From assembly GCA_963170155.1 (NCBI GenBank), contig CAUJGP010000036.1, forward strand, positions 1 through 64,000: DNA of 64,000 nucleotides, given 5' to 3'. This document shows, one piece after another, positions 26,669 through 35,115 of the stretch (position 1 is the first letter of the stretch; each line of letters opens with the position of its first letter). The position numbers and the translations under genes were made by a program. The stretch is from Bdellovibrionota bacterium. Its GTDB lineage: Bacteria > Bdellovibrionota > Bdellovibrionia > Bdellovibrionales > Bdellovibrionaceae. Under the pieces are notes generated by a model, which ran no database searches, was not told where the DNA came from, and saw nothing but the letters and a program-made list of their open reading frames with translations.

Positions 26669-27256
26669 TTATTCTACTTTAGGGAGTACTGAAGATCCAT
26701 TAAATAGACTCGACGCTTTTGCATAACCGTGAGTCATTAGAGCTTCAATAGCTTGGTGGCCTAACTCCAAAAGTTTGGGAAGAAAAGAGATCTCTTCATT
26801 GGAAAAGTTTTGAAGAACCCAATCAGCCACATCCATTTTATTATTCGTAGGACGGCCAACACCTATTTTTAGACGAATATAATTGGGATGTCCAAAAAGC
26901 TCGGTAATATTTCTAATGCCATTATGGCCACCATGGCCTCTGTGAGTTTGTAGCTTAATCTGGGCAAAATTTTGATCAATATCATCTTGGACAACACATA
27001 AATTCTCAATTGGAATCTTGTAATAATGAAGAAGGGGAATGATAGATTCTCCTGAGCGATTCATGAAGGTCTGAGGTTTGACAAGAAGACAGGGTTTGCC
27101 ATCCCAATCAATTTTACAAACCAAAGCCTTTTCCTGAGTTTTCCAATGAGGACGTCCAAAAAGCTCATGAAGAAGATCAACACACAAAAATCCTATATTG
27201 TGTCGATTGAAGGCATACTTAACGCCTGGATTGCCTAATCCAACAATCATCCACAT
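26669..27256 (-). CDS. pth: peptidyl-tRNA hydrolase
   Basis: 195 residues. It releases peptides from prematurely dropped peptidyl-tRNA. Motifs: GLGNPGVKYAFNRHNIGF (catalytic His in the RHNIG block), KPQTFMNRSGES, VVQDDIDQ and RGHGGHNGIRNI. Sits between rplY and ychF in the same direction with short gaps. Confidence 0.96.
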   Translation of the reverse strand: MWMIVGLGNPGVKYAFNRHNIGFLCVDLLHELFGRPHWKTQEKALVCKIDWDGKPCLLVKPQTFMNRSGESIIPLLHYYKIPIENLCVVQDDIDQNFAQIKLQTHRGHGGHNGIRNITELFGHPNYIRLKIGVGRPTNNKMDVADWVLQNFSNEEISFLPKLLELGHQAIEALMTHGYAKASSLFNGSSVLPKVE

Positions 27257-27296
27257 GATTTAACCTCATCTTCAAAAGGATTTATTTGAAGTGTTA

Positions 27297-27950
27297 TTAT
27301 TTTTTTGCTGGAGCTTTTGCAGCAGCTGGTGATGCAGCAGGTGCTGCTTTACCAGCTGCGGCAGGAGCGGCCTCTGTTATTGCAGTGGCTTTTTCTTCTT
27401 CTTTATTAACAACAGCAACAGTTAAGTGGCCGAGTGAGATCATCTTTGATCCCGATGGAAGATTAAGGTTAGAAACGTGAACAGCCTGTCCTACGCCTAG
27501 CTCTGAAATGTCAGCTGTGACAGCTTCTGGAATTTCTGTAGGAAGACACTCAATCTCTACTTCACGAGTGACTACGTTTAGGAGACCACCTTCTGAAATA
27601 CCAATAGGTTTTCCTTCAAGCCGCACTTCAACAAACACACGAATAGGCTTTTTTAGATCAATAGCAAAGAAATCAACGTGCAAAGGTTTTTGCGAAACAG
27701 GATGGACAGTGACATCTTTCATAAGAACAACCAGGCTATTTAAATTTTTAGAGTCACTTTTGAGAGTATAAAGAGCATTTTCATAGGCTCGTGTATTATA
27801 TTTCTTAATAGCTTTTTCTTCGACGTAAAAATTCTCATTTTGACTGGATCCGTAAATAACAGCTGGAACTTTGCCGCTTCTTCTTAAAGCTCGAGAGTTT
27901 GCTTTGCCTGTGCTTCTGAGATCTGCTGTTAATTCAATTCTTTCTTTCAT
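27297..27950 (-). CDS. rplY: ribosomal protein bL25, Ctc (long) form
   Basis: 217 residues: an N-terminal L25 domain binding 5S rRNA (GKANSRALRRSGKVPAVIYG) followed by the TL5/CTC-type C-terminal beta domain (PIRVFVEVRLEGKPIGISEGG). The end is a low-complexity Ala/Pro/Lys tail (AAPAASPAAAKAPAKK), a common extension in this form. Translated just after prs. Confidence 0.95.
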   Translation of the reverse strand: MKERIELTADLRSTGKANSRALRRSGKVPAVIYGSSQNENFYVEEKAIKKYNTRAYENALYTLKSDSKNLNSLVVLMKDVTVHPVSQKPLHVDFFAIDLKKPIRVFVEVRLEGKPIGISEGGLLNVVTREVEIECLPTEIPEAVTADISELGVGQAVHVSNLNLPSGSKMISLGHLTVAVVNKEEEKATAITEAAPAAAGKAAPAASPAAAKAPAKK

Positions 27951-28014
27951 GATCTTTTCTTCCTTCTTATTCTCTGAATGATTCCATCATTTTTAATTAA
28001 TTTTTATAATAACT

Positions 28015-28959
28015 TCAATCAAACAAAGAACTCACAGAATCATTCCCGTGAATTCTTTTAATTGCTTCGGCAACGACGGAGGCTACAGAAACAACTTGTA
28101 TTTTGCCGCAATTTTGTGCTGCTTCTTTGAGAGGTACAGTATCAGTGACCCAAACCTTTTCCAAGGGGCTTTCAAGAATCCGACTAATAGCAGCTCCTGA
28201 GAAGACGGGGTGGGTTGCAACAGCAAAGACTCTTTTTGCACCATTTTTTATTAAACTGTCAACAGCTTGAGTTAAAGTTCCTGCAGTATCAATCATATCA
28301 TCTAAAATAATAGCCGTTTTGTTGCGAACATCACCTATTAAGTGTAGGGCTTTGGCTTCGTTGGGACCTGATCGCCGCTTATCGATAATCGCCATAGAAG
28401 CTTCAAGCCGCTTTGCAAAAGCTCGACAGCGTTCAACTCCTCCAGCGTCAGGACTCACCACAACATAATCAGGGCCATAACCTTCTGATTCTCGCCAAGC
28501 TCTTGCGAGAGTGGGAATAGCGAAAAGATGATCCACCGGGACGTTAAAAAAACCTTGGATTTGGGCTGCGTGCAGATCAACAGCAACAACTCTGTCGGCT
28601 CCAGCTGTAATAATTAAGTCTGCCATGCATTTTGCTGAAATGGGGGCTCTAGGGGCTACTTTTCGATCTTGTCTGGCATAACCATAATAAGGAATCACAG
28701 CTGTAACTTGAGCGGCTGAAGCTCTTTTAAGAGCATCTAGAATAACAAATAGTTCCATGTAATTATGGTTTACAGGAGGGCAGGTACTTTGGATGACAAA
28801 AACGTCTTGTCCTCGGACGCTTTCGTGAATTTCAACTTGAATTTCACCATCAGCAAAGCTTGAAATTTGGCAGAAACCTAGCTCCACCCCTGCTGCTTCA
28901 GCAACTTTTTTAGCCAAATTTGGATTTGAATTTCCAGAAAAAATCTTTAGTCCTGTCAT
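28015..28959 (-). CDS. prs: ribose-phosphate pyrophosphokinase (PRPP synthase)
   Basis: 314 residues. Makes PRPP from ribose 5-phosphate and ATP. Motifs: FSGNSNPNLAKKVAE, ATP-binding region YGYARQDRKVAPRAPISAK, DLHAAQIQGFFNVPVDHL, VVSPDAGGVERCRAFAKRL and the PRPP loop AIILDDMIDTAGTL. First gene of the prs-rplY-pth-ychF operon. Confidence 0.97.
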   Translation of the reverse strand: MTGLKIFSGNSNPNLAKKVAEAAGVELGFCQISSFADGEIQVEIHESVRGQDVFVIQSTCPPVNHNYMELFVILDALKRASAAQVTAVIPYYGYARQDRKVAPRAPISAKCMADLIITAGADRVVAVDLHAAQIQGFFNVPVDHLFAIPTLARAWRESEGYGPDYVVVSPDAGGVERCRAFAKRLEASMAIIDKRRSGPNEAKALHLIGDVRNKTAIILDDMIDTAGTLTQAVDSLIKNGAKRVFAVATHPVFSGAAISRILESPLEKVWVTDTVPLKEAAQNCGKIQVVSVASVVAEAIKRIHGNDSVSSLFD

Positions 28960-29328
28960 GGTCGCTGAAGCTAACTTAGCATCGTTGCATTGTCACTATG
29001 AATTTATGGAAGAAAGATTTATTTAGACGGTGTCGCAAAACTAATTTCGTGATAGCAATAACGTGAATCTTCTTTGAACCAAGGATGTTGACTTTGGTCG
29101 GACGGAATTGAGTCGAGAATCAGTCGAGCTATTGAACCCAGTTTTGACACTTTACTGAAGAAAATGAAAACTAGAGAAAGGTGACGGCCATTCTAGCGAA
29201 TCAAATTAAGCACTAGTTTCCAATGTGATCAGTAATTACTCTCCGTGATGAGTTGCGGTGAATCAGATAGGGAAGAATAAGCACAAGGTTAGGGGAGCTG
29301 TCTTCAGGGAGAGACGAGAGGAGCAACA
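28960..29328. other. intergenic region between prs (minus) and a STAS gene (plus)
   Basis: 369 bases. No tRNA and no ORF with a ribosome binding site on either strand beyond ~25 codons. Promoters for both divergent transcripts must lie here, but none is clear. Confidence 0.4.
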
Positions 29329-29766
29329 ATGAGAGTTTCATACAAAGAGGTCGGAACTTGGGGAATTTTTGAAGTCGAAGGAAATGTTGATTCTGTTCAT
29401 ACTAAAATTTTTATTGATGCCTTAGCTGTGTATACCAGTAATCCCGATAAGTGTAAGAATTTGATCCTTGACTTGAATCGCGCCGATTTTCTTAGCATAG
29501 GAGTGATCAGATACGTTAAGCAGCTCTCTGTTCACTTAGAAGAGCTTATGGGTCGACTCGTTATCATGGGGGCTAATGATCGGATTAAACGCCATTTTGA
29601 TATTTTTGTAGGTTTGAAAAACTTGAAGGAAATCAATAATCTTTGGGAAGTGATTCCCCTTCAAATGTCGGCTAAACTGAATGAGGTAAAGTCAGTAGTT
29701 TTAGCGGAATCTTTGATGACCAATATTTCATTGGATATGGCGCCTGGGACTCCTGACCAGAATTAA
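29329..29766 (+). CDS. STAS-domain protein, anti-sigma factor antagonist-like
   Basis: 145 residues. The fold of SpoIIAA/RsbV-type antagonists is recognisable: beta-strands WGIFEVEGNVD, then NLILDLNRADFLSIGVIRYV with the likely phosphorylatable Ser in the FLSIG loop, then GRLVIMGANDRIKRHFDI. Such proteins bind and inhibit anti-sigma kinases when unphosphorylated. About 40 extra residues at the C-terminus are not part of the fold. No anti-sigma or sigma gene is nearby, so its partner is encoded elsewhere. GAGGAG gives the ribosome binding site. Confidence 0.75.
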   Translation: MRVSYKEVGTWGIFEVEGNVDSVHTKIFIDALAVYTSNPDKCKNLILDLNRADFLSIGVIRYVKQLSVHLEELMGRLVIMGANDRIKRHFDIFVGLKNLKEINNLWEVIPLQMSAKLNEVKSVVLAESLMTNISLDMAPGTPDQN

Positions 29767-29813
29767 GGATTTTTATGAGTTATTCTTTCAAAAGAGTTTC
29801 CTACGAGCAAAAC

Positions 29814-30404
29814 TTATTGGGTTAATTTCTGGAGAAAAGATTGAGCTGCTAAGGCTCGATGAGAGTGTTTGTTTTTAAAAGAAGGCTCGAGGTCAGCGAG
29901 AGTTTTAGACTCTCCTTTTGGAATAAAAATAGAATCGTAGCCAAATCCCATGAGTCCACTTTCTTTAAGAGCAACTTGTCCTTCCATAACACCTTCAAAA
30001 ATCCATTCTTCACCTTGATCTGTTAGTACAACAAGACAACAACGGAATCGAGCCGAACGATCAGTGATATTTCTAATTTGTAACATTTTTAAAAGCTTTG
30101 CTCGGTTTTCACTGTCACGAGCATTTGTGCCGGCATATCTTGCTGAGTGAATCCCCGGAAGGTTGCCAAGGCCTGTTACCTCTAATCCACTATCGTCTCC
30201 TAAAGACCAAGCTTCTGGTCGAACAGCCTTAAGAGCTTTCGCTTTAATACGTGCATTTTCCAAATAAGTTGTTCCCGTCTCAGGAGGAGCAGAGAACACG
30301 GATAAGTCCGAGCTTGAAAAAATTTTCAAATTAGAAATAGGATTTAAAAGTACTTTGAATTCATTAAGCTTGCCCTTATTATTTGTGGCAATCCATAAGT
30401 CCAT
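29814..30404 (-). CDS. rdgB: non-canonical purine NTP pyrophosphatase (RdgB/HAM1)
   Basis: 196 residues. Removes dITP, ITP and XTP from the nucleotide pool. Motifs: IATNNKGKLNEFK at the N-terminus, ETGTTYLENARIKAKAL, SLGDDSGLEVTGL, PGIHSARYAG, FGYDSIFIP and KNKHSHRALA at the end. The ORF can be read from 30494, but ATG 30404 follows the rph stop by one base with GGAG upstream and begins with the conserved first strand. Operon with rph. Confidence 0.94.
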   Translation of the reverse strand: MDLWIATNNKGKLNEFKVLLNPISNLKIFSSSDLSVFSAPPETGTTYLENARIKAKALKAVRPEAWSLGDDSGLEVTGLGNLPGIHSARYAGTNARDSENRAKLLKMLQIRNITDRSARFRCCLVVLTDQGEEWIFEGVMEGQVALKESGLMGFGYDSIFIPKGESKTLADLEPSFKNKHSHRALAAQSFLQKLTQ

Positions 30405-30405
30405 T

Positions 30406-31140
30406 TTAGATCTCCAATTTAAGAGGAAAAAAAGTTCCCACAATTTTGGTTTGTTCTTGAAAAAGCTGAAGGCATCCTGATGTCGCAACCTCAACCATTT
30501 TTAGTAAAGCTTTTTGGCTAAAAGTAGACCCTTCGGCAGTTCCTTGAATTTCCACAAATTCTAGCTTATTTGTAAGCACGAAATTCATGTCTGTTTCAAT
30601 GGATGAATCTTCTTCGTAATTAAGATCAAGATAAGGGTGATCATTTTTGATGCCAACACTGATCGCTGAAACATAATTTTTGAGTGGAAGGCTTTTAATT
30701 TCAGAAAGTTTGTGGAGCTTATTAAGAGCAAGAGCTAGAGCTACAAATCCTCCTGTTACAGAGGCTGTGCGAGTTCCTCCATCAGCTTGAATCACATCAC
30801 AATCCACAATAATTTGATGTTCGCCAAGAGCTTTAAGATCCACGGCAGCTCGAAGAGAGCGGCCGATCAAGCGGGAAATTTCTTGGGTTCGGCCACTATT
30901 CATTGCCTTGTCTCTTTTAATACGAGAGTGTGTTGATCGGGGAAGCATTCCATATTCTGCCGTGATCCAGCCTTGTCCTGTATTTTGTAACCATTTAGGA
31001 AAATGTTCGTCTAAAGAGGCTGTACAAAGAACTTTTGTTTTTCCAAATTCAACGAGTACGCTTCCTTCAGCATATTCAGAAGCATTTGGGGTTATGGTGA
31101 CTTTTCTTAATTCATTAAAATTGCGTCCATCTGTTCTCAA
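30406..31140 (-). CDS. rph: ribonuclease PH
   Basis: 244 residues. Phosphorolytic 3'-end trimming of tRNA. Starts with MRTDGRNFNELRKVTI, has GSVLVEFGKTKVLCTASL, GWITAEYGMLPRSTHSR, the RNA-binding/catalytic IIVDCDVIQADGGTRTAS and VEIQGTAEGSTFS. The start codon is TTG (31138-31140) with GGAG eight bases upstream. One base separates its stop from rdgB. Confidence 0.95.
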   Translation of the reverse strand: MRTDGRNFNELRKVTITPNASEYAEGSVLVEFGKTKVLCTASLDEHFPKWLQNTGQGWITAEYGMLPRSTHSRIKRDKAMNSGRTQEISRLIGRSLRAAVDLKALGEHQIIVDCDVIQADGGTRTASVTGGFVALALALNKLHKLSEIKSLPLKNYVSAISVGIKNDHPYLDLNYEEDSSIETDMNFVLTNKLEFVEIQGTAEGSTFSQKALLKMVEVATSGCLQLFQEQTKIVGTFFPLKLEI

Positions 31141-31329
31141 AGTGATTTCTCCGCATCAAAATAGGTTCAAATTTAAACTGAATCCGCGTACTCTATTGTG
31201 TTGAATTATCTCTCTTACAATTCGATTCATATTGCAAATAAAAAACTTGCAATTCAAGCGAGACAACCTTCCTCATTAGCACTTATAAGTGGCAGAGCAG
31301 TGGGAGCTGTTGTGAGGGTCATCGTTAAA

Positions 31330-31366
31330 TGATTGTCGCAAAAGCTTTTAGCGACAATCATTTTTG
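31330..31366. terminator. strong stem-loop, bidirectional intrinsic terminator
   Basis: TGATTGTCGC / GCGACAATCA flanks an AAAAGCTTTT core. Five T follow on the plus strand and three on the minus strand. It sits 31 bases after the stop of the transglycosylase gene (minus), but the better T-run points to a plus-strand transcript as well. Confidence 0.7.
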
Positions 31367-31396
31367 ATCTGTAAGTTAAGGGTCACAAAAGAAGAT

Positions 31397-32806
31397 TTAA
31401 AGTCTTTGCGCCAATCTTGGAAAATCTTGAGTGGCGTACTCCAGAATATTCTCTGGTAGGTACAACACTGTTCCTGAAGGAATTTTGTGGCTTCCTTTTT
31501 TAATTGAAGAAGCCAGATGAGGGTTTAATTGATCTGTTTTTTCTGTATCTTTATTAAACCAAGACAAAAGCTTTTGGTAAGTAATTGGCTTTTTCAATTG
31601 AATAGTTGTAAAAGCCAGAGGTGTTTGGCGAGGTGTCTCCGGAAAGTAGAGTGAACGGTTTTTTTCAACATCGAGCATAGCGAGAAAACATGCATAAAAA
31701 TTGGAAGATGCAAATCCAAAGGCATGAGAACCATAGGCTCTGCGAATGATTTCCGCGAGATCTTTGGACTTGTATTTTTTTGAGATTCTTTTAATACTCG
31801 TTGGTCCGTGATTATAGGCTGTGATAGCGAGTGGCCAAGCATCTGTAACCTTGAGGTTGAATTTAAGTAAAGTAGCGGCAAAATCAGTGGCCTTAATGGG
31901 ATCATTGCGATAATCCACCAGATCATTCGGCATTAATTTTCTGCCTGTCGCAGGCATAATTTGCCAAATACCACTGGCTCCAACTCTGGATCTTGCCCCT
32001 AGATTAAAAGAGCTTTCGACGAATGGGATTCGAGTGAGTTCTTTTGGCAAGCCTTTTTTAATAAAAATCTCTTCCATAAGGGGAAGATAGGAATCTGAAC
32101 TTATCAATGCTTTTTCTATAAAGTCTTTTTGACCTTGTTGCATCCTCAAATTTTCAATGGCGGCAGTGACTTGAGATTTCTTTTTGGGAGTGGATAATAA
32201 TTCAAAAAGAGTTTGGTTTTTTTCTGATAAAACTTTGCTATTGAGATTTTTTTTCAGAGATTGCAGCTGCGTAATAAGAGCTTGTCTTTCGTTTTTGATC
32301 AATCGTTTCACTCTATGTTCTTTGACGAAAGGATGGAGAGAAGACTGGGTGATAGGGCGTAAATCAACGACCTTATAGATAATAGAAAGATCTTGAGAGT
32401 CATGAAAAACAGCATCATCAGATGTGTATTTTGAATAAATTTGAGTCCAAAATTTCACACGTTCTTCAAAACCATGAGGAATTGAAAAAATATCATTGTC
32501 ACTGACAGGATGAGTCTCTTCCAATTGGGTCATGGAAAGGGGTTGTGGCGTATTTTGATCTGAAGTGACAATTGTTGTTAAATCAGGTGTGTATAAATCT
32601 AAAAAAGGAAGGCTAGCAATCGTGAGAAAATTTTCCATCGGATCGTGAGAGATGCTCTGATTGAGATTTCTAGCCGATTTAATAATTTCATTCATATTGA
32701 GGTACAAATCCCCAATTAAAACGATGGTAAGTGTTAGTAAGATCCAGCTTTTTTTTAAAAATTTGGCAGGACGAAAAAAATATTTTTCTGCATTTATAAC
32801 AATCAT
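31397..32806 (-). CDS. membrane-anchored lytic murein transglycosylase (SLT domain, MltD-like)
   Basis: 469 residues. Cleaves the MurNAc-GlcNAc bond of peptidoglycan non-hydrolytically. An N-terminal membrane segment (SWILLTLTIVLIGDLYLN) places it in the periplasm. The SLT domain spans about 250-370: IPFVESSFNLGARSRVGASG (catalytic Glu in VESSF), IWQIMPATGRKL and LAITAYNHG, all diagnostic. The last ~80 residues (LLSWFNKDTEKTDQLNPHL, later IPSGTVLYLP) look like a single LysM-type wall-binding module. GGGAG five bases before ATG 32806. Cell-wall remodelling enzymes are expected in numbers in predatory relatives. Confidence 0.88.
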   Translation of the reverse strand: MIVINAEKYFFRPAKFLKKSWILLTLTIVLIGDLYLNMNEIIKSARNLNQSISHDPMENFLTIASLPFLDLYTPDLTTIVTSDQNTPQPLSMTQLEETHPVSDNDIFSIPHGFEERVKFWTQIYSKYTSDDAVFHDSQDLSIIYKVVDLRPITQSSLHPFVKEHRVKRLIKNERQALITQLQSLKKNLNSKVLSEKNQTLFELLSTPKKKSQVTAAIENLRMQQGQKDFIEKALISSDSYLPLMEEIFIKKGLPKELTRIPFVESSFNLGARSRVGASGIWQIMPATGRKLMPNDLVDYRNDPIKATDFAATLLKFNLKVTDAWPLAITAYNHGPTSIKRISKKYKSKDLAEIIRRAYGSHAFGFASSNFYACFLAMLDVEKNRSLYFPETPRQTPLAFTTIQLKKPITYQKLLSWFNKDTEKTDQLNPHLASSIKKGSHKIPSGTVLYLPENILEYATQDFPRLAQRL

Positions 32807-33023
32807 TCTATCTCCCTTATGAACATTTTGAGTTGGCTCTGTGCTTTTAAAGCGGTGCTTCTCAGAGATTTTGAGGCAAAGAGCTTCTTTAAATAAACTT
32901 GCAGTTTTTATTCCATATTTTCGAAAGAGGGAGTGGGTGTTTAATTTACAAAAAAATAACTTTATTTGTTATTTGTATGTATTTTTTATTAAGGAATAAA
33001 GCGAGTTACGATTGTGAAAATGT

Positions 33024-33052
33024 TTAGTCATTAGTCTAGTGCGGTGTAAAAT
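33024..33052 (+). promoter_or_regulatory. possible promoter of the pilin cluster
   Basis: TTAGTC (33024-33029), 17 bases, TAAAAT (33047-33052). It would give a ~180-base leader to the pilin gene. Weak -35 box. Confidence 0.25.
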
Positions 33053-33164
33053 ACTAAGGCACAAAACTTCTAAGAGAGAGATTATTTCAGAGGTAAAAAG
33101 CCTGGGTAGTATCATTCCGAGACACTGTAAAAAAATAAATCGATTCTTTCTTTAAAGGATATTA

Positions 33165-33178
33165 AACTGTTTACAGTT
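33165..33178. repeat. small palindrome AACTGT-TT-ACAGTT upstream of the pilin gene
   Basis: Perfect six-base inverted repeat with a two-base centre, 60 bases before the pilin start. A half-site-like CACTGTAAA occurs at 33123-33131. Possible operator. Confidence 0.3.
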
Positions 33179-33239
33179 ATTTATGATGAATTTTTTGTAT
33201 TGTTAATTGAATAATTTTTTCTTCAACAATGGGGGAGCA

Positions 33240-33443
33240 ATGAAGTATTTAAAAAAAATGAGCAACAAACTCCAATTACAAAAATTTTGGAAAGAAGAGT
33301 CGGCGCAAGGAATGACGGAATATATTTTATTGATCGTTGTAGTTGTTGCTCTCGCCTATTTGTTCAAGGATAAAATTAAGGCAGCCGTAGGAGCTAAAAC
33401 AGAACAAGTTGGTAATGATATCACTAACTTTTCAGCTCAATAA
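33240..33443 (+). CDS. Flp-family major pilin
   Basis: 67 residues. A basic leader (KYLKKMSNKLQLQKFWKEE) is followed by the prepilin cleavage site SAQG|MTEY and a hydrophobic stretch ILLIVVVVALAYLF, the pattern of Flp/Tad pilins (Glu at +3, Tyr after it). The ORF could start at 33207, but ATG 33240 has GGGGGAG just upstream. First gene of the Tad cluster, probably the pilus subunit processed by the nearby A24 peptidase. Confidence 0.88.
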   Translation: MKYLKKMSNKLQLQKFWKEESAQGMTEYILLIVVVVALAYLFKDKIKAAVGAKTEQVGNDITNFSAQ

Positions 33444-33514
33444 AAGGTTAGTTCAAAGTACTTGGATTGAAATTAATTTGGTGAATGAGGCAAGGATTAG
33501 GAGGAGTTTAAGTC

Positions 33515-33712
33515 ATGACTGTTGAGTATGTTCTTTTACTGACGATCACAGCCATGCTCATGTTGAGTTTGTTTACAACTCGAGGTGGTGCTTTTACTAA
33601 TACTTTTAATCATTCGGCTCCTCGTTTAGGTGCTCGTGTCGAAAAACTCATTCGGACGGGCGAAGGATTTGACCCCACTGGACGCCAAGCAACTTGGGGA
33701 GTCAAGAAATGA
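33515..33712 (+). CDS. short pilin-like protein without a leader
   Basis: 65 residues. It begins directly with MTVEYVLLLTITAMLML, matching the mature start of the Flp pilin (MTEYILL...), and then has a hydrophilic tail. An in-frame TAA lies two codons before the ATG, so no leader peptide can be recovered upstream. The ribosome binding site AGGAGGAG is strong. It may be a membrane-inserted minor subunit that bypasses the prepilin peptidase. 71 bases after the pilin gene. Confidence 0.7.
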   Translation: MTVEYVLLLTITAMLMLSLFTTRGGAFTNTFNHSAPRLGARVEKLIRTGEGFDPTGRQATWGVKK

Positions 33713-33718
33713 GGGGGT

Positions 33719-34228
33719 ATGACTTTAGACGTATTAAAATTAGTGGTTCTGAGCTTTTGTGTTGGAGCCGTGCTATTTGATGTTTATTCCAGAAAAGTTC
33801 CCAATTCCTTCATTCTAGGGGGAGTGATTACGGTATGCGTAGGCATTGTAATCTCCCTTGGCTGGTTCGCGATTTTCCCAGGGTTTTTAAGTTTTATAAC
33901 TGTTTTTATCACAGGTTATTTTTTATGGCGTTTTAAGGTATTGGGAGCCGGGGACGTAAAGGTGATGGCTGTCGTTGCTCTGTCTATGACCTGGCAGAAC
34001 GGACTGGAATTTTGCTTTTATTCTTTCGTTTGGGGTTCATTCTTGGGTGTGATCTCTTTCATTCTTCAAAAAGGTCTAATTAACTTTGTAAATATATTTA
34101 ATTTAAACACTATAATGACGATAAGGTCTTTAGGGATGGGCGAACATAAAGTTCCCTTTACTGTAGCGATTTTGTTGGGAGTTTGTTCGGTATGGTTATT
34201 GGATTCCAAGGGAGTGCATTTTTTATGA
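33719..34228 (+). CDS. cpaA: Tad-type prepilin peptidase (A24 family, CpaA/TadV)
   Basis: 169 residues, mostly membrane segments. The two catalytic Asp are in VLFDVYSRKVPN (near residue 22) and GAGDVKVMAVVAL (near 80, the GxGD motif). It lacks the N-terminal cytoplasmic Cys-rich domain of PilD and so is the short Flp-pilin type. It would cleave the leaders of the pilin and the TadE-like proteins of this cluster. Its end overlaps the next gene by four bases (ATGA). Confidence 0.88.
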   Translation: MTLDVLKLVVLSFCVGAVLFDVYSRKVPNSFILGGVITVCVGIVISLGWFAIFPGFLSFITVFITGYFLWRFKVLGAGDVKVMAVVALSMTWQNGLEFCFYSFVWGSFLGVISFILQKGLINFVNIFNLNTIMTIRSLGMGEHKVPFTVAILLGVCSVWLLDSKGVHFL

Positions 34229-34494
34229 AAAAAATCACAAAGAAAGCCTTATTTTCTCAACAACAGAAAGGGCAAGTTATTATCGAAATGGTTCTTCTTT
34301 TAGTATTAGTTGTTGGCTTATGGGGTCTGTTTTCAAATTATGCTAAACAACAAAAGTGGTTTGAAAACCTAGTGAATGGTCCATGGCAGAGGATGGCGGG
34401 AATGATCGAGTCTGGTGTATGGGATCCGCCGCAAAAGGCTGCTTTACAGCATCCCAATAGCTTTAATCGAGTGGTTAGTTTAAGGGAGCAATAA
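34225..34494 (+). CDS. TadE-like/pilin-like small membrane protein
   Basis: 89 residues from ATG 34225 (ATGA overlap with the peptidase gene). Leader ends FSQQQKG|QVIIEMVLLLVLVVGLWG: a Gly before the cut, a Glu at +5 and a hydrophobic helix. The C-terminal part is short and rich in Pro and Gln. Probably a pseudopilin of the Tad cluster. Confidence 0.7.
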   Translation: MKKITKKALFSQQQKGQVIIEMVLLLVLVVGLWGLFSNYAKQQKWFENLVNGPWQRMAGMIESGVWDPPQKAALQHPNSFNRVVSLREQ

Positions 34495-35115
34495 GTGAAA
34501 GAAAAAGAACATTTCAACCAAAAAGGTTTTTTGACGGTGGATTTTTTATTTGCTGTCATTGTCTGTATTGGTTGTTTGATGTTTCTTTTGCGAGTTTCGA
34601 TTTCATTGGTTTCAACTCAGGTAGCTCAATATATTGTTTATGCGGCTGCACGAGCTCATTCAGCTGGAGACATTTCAAAGCAAGATCAAGTTGATGCTGG
34701 TGAGTTGAAATATCAAGATTTACTGAAAGAAGCAGGTTTGGTGGCCGGTCTTCTTAAGCCAGGAGAAAATATTCAAAAAAGCGGTGTGATTGGGAACTTT
34801 AACGCGATTTATAGCCCTTCTTCTGACGATGGAAGTTCTGAATCAGGCACTCCCTTTATCGGTGCTCGTAGTGAAATCAAATTGTCTCGGTTAGGTATGA
34901 GTATTCCGTTTTTAGGTAAAACTTCTGATGGTGAGGAGGAGTTCAAGGCTTATGTGAATGCCATGTTATTTAGAGAGCCATCCAGTGAAGAGTGCCAGAA
35001 GTTTTTTAAAAAAGAACATCGTTATGACATTATTTTAAAAAGAGATGGGGCTCGCTTTAGTCAAGCTAGTGGTTTTTCTTCTGCCTATGTACCTATGGAG
35101 GACAGCGGATGTTGA
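34495..35115 (+). CDS. TadE/TadF-like pseudopilin
   Basis: 206 residues, GTG start immediately after the previous stop, with GGGAG upstream. Leader FNQKG|FLTVDFLFAVIVCIGCLMF, i.e. the same QKG cut site but with Asp instead of Glu. The periplasmic part is mostly polar with Ser/Gly-rich stretches and ends with a Cys. Role in pilus assembly inferred from the leader and the operon. Confidence 0.7.
   Translation: MKEKEHFNQKGFLTVDFLFAVIVCIGCLMFLLRVSISLVSTQVAQYIVYAAARAHSAGDISKQDQVDAGELKYQDLLKEAGLVAGLLKPGENIQKSGVIGNFNAIYSPSSDDGSSESGTPFIGARSEIKLSRLGMSIPFLGKTSDGEEEFKAYVNAMLFREPSSEECQKFFKKEHRYDIILKRDGARFSQASGFSSAYVPMEDSGC

Larger units (their letters stand above)
32807..33239. other. upstream region of the Flp pilin cluster
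   Basis: 433 bases without a convincing gene. It must hold the divergent promoters of the transglycosylase gene and the pilin cluster. See the separate entries for a possible promoter and a small palindrome. Confidence 0.5.

Noticed and set aside
27286-27480. Ala-rich plus-strand ORF
   Set aside because: Antisense of the low-complexity Ala/Lys tail of rplY.
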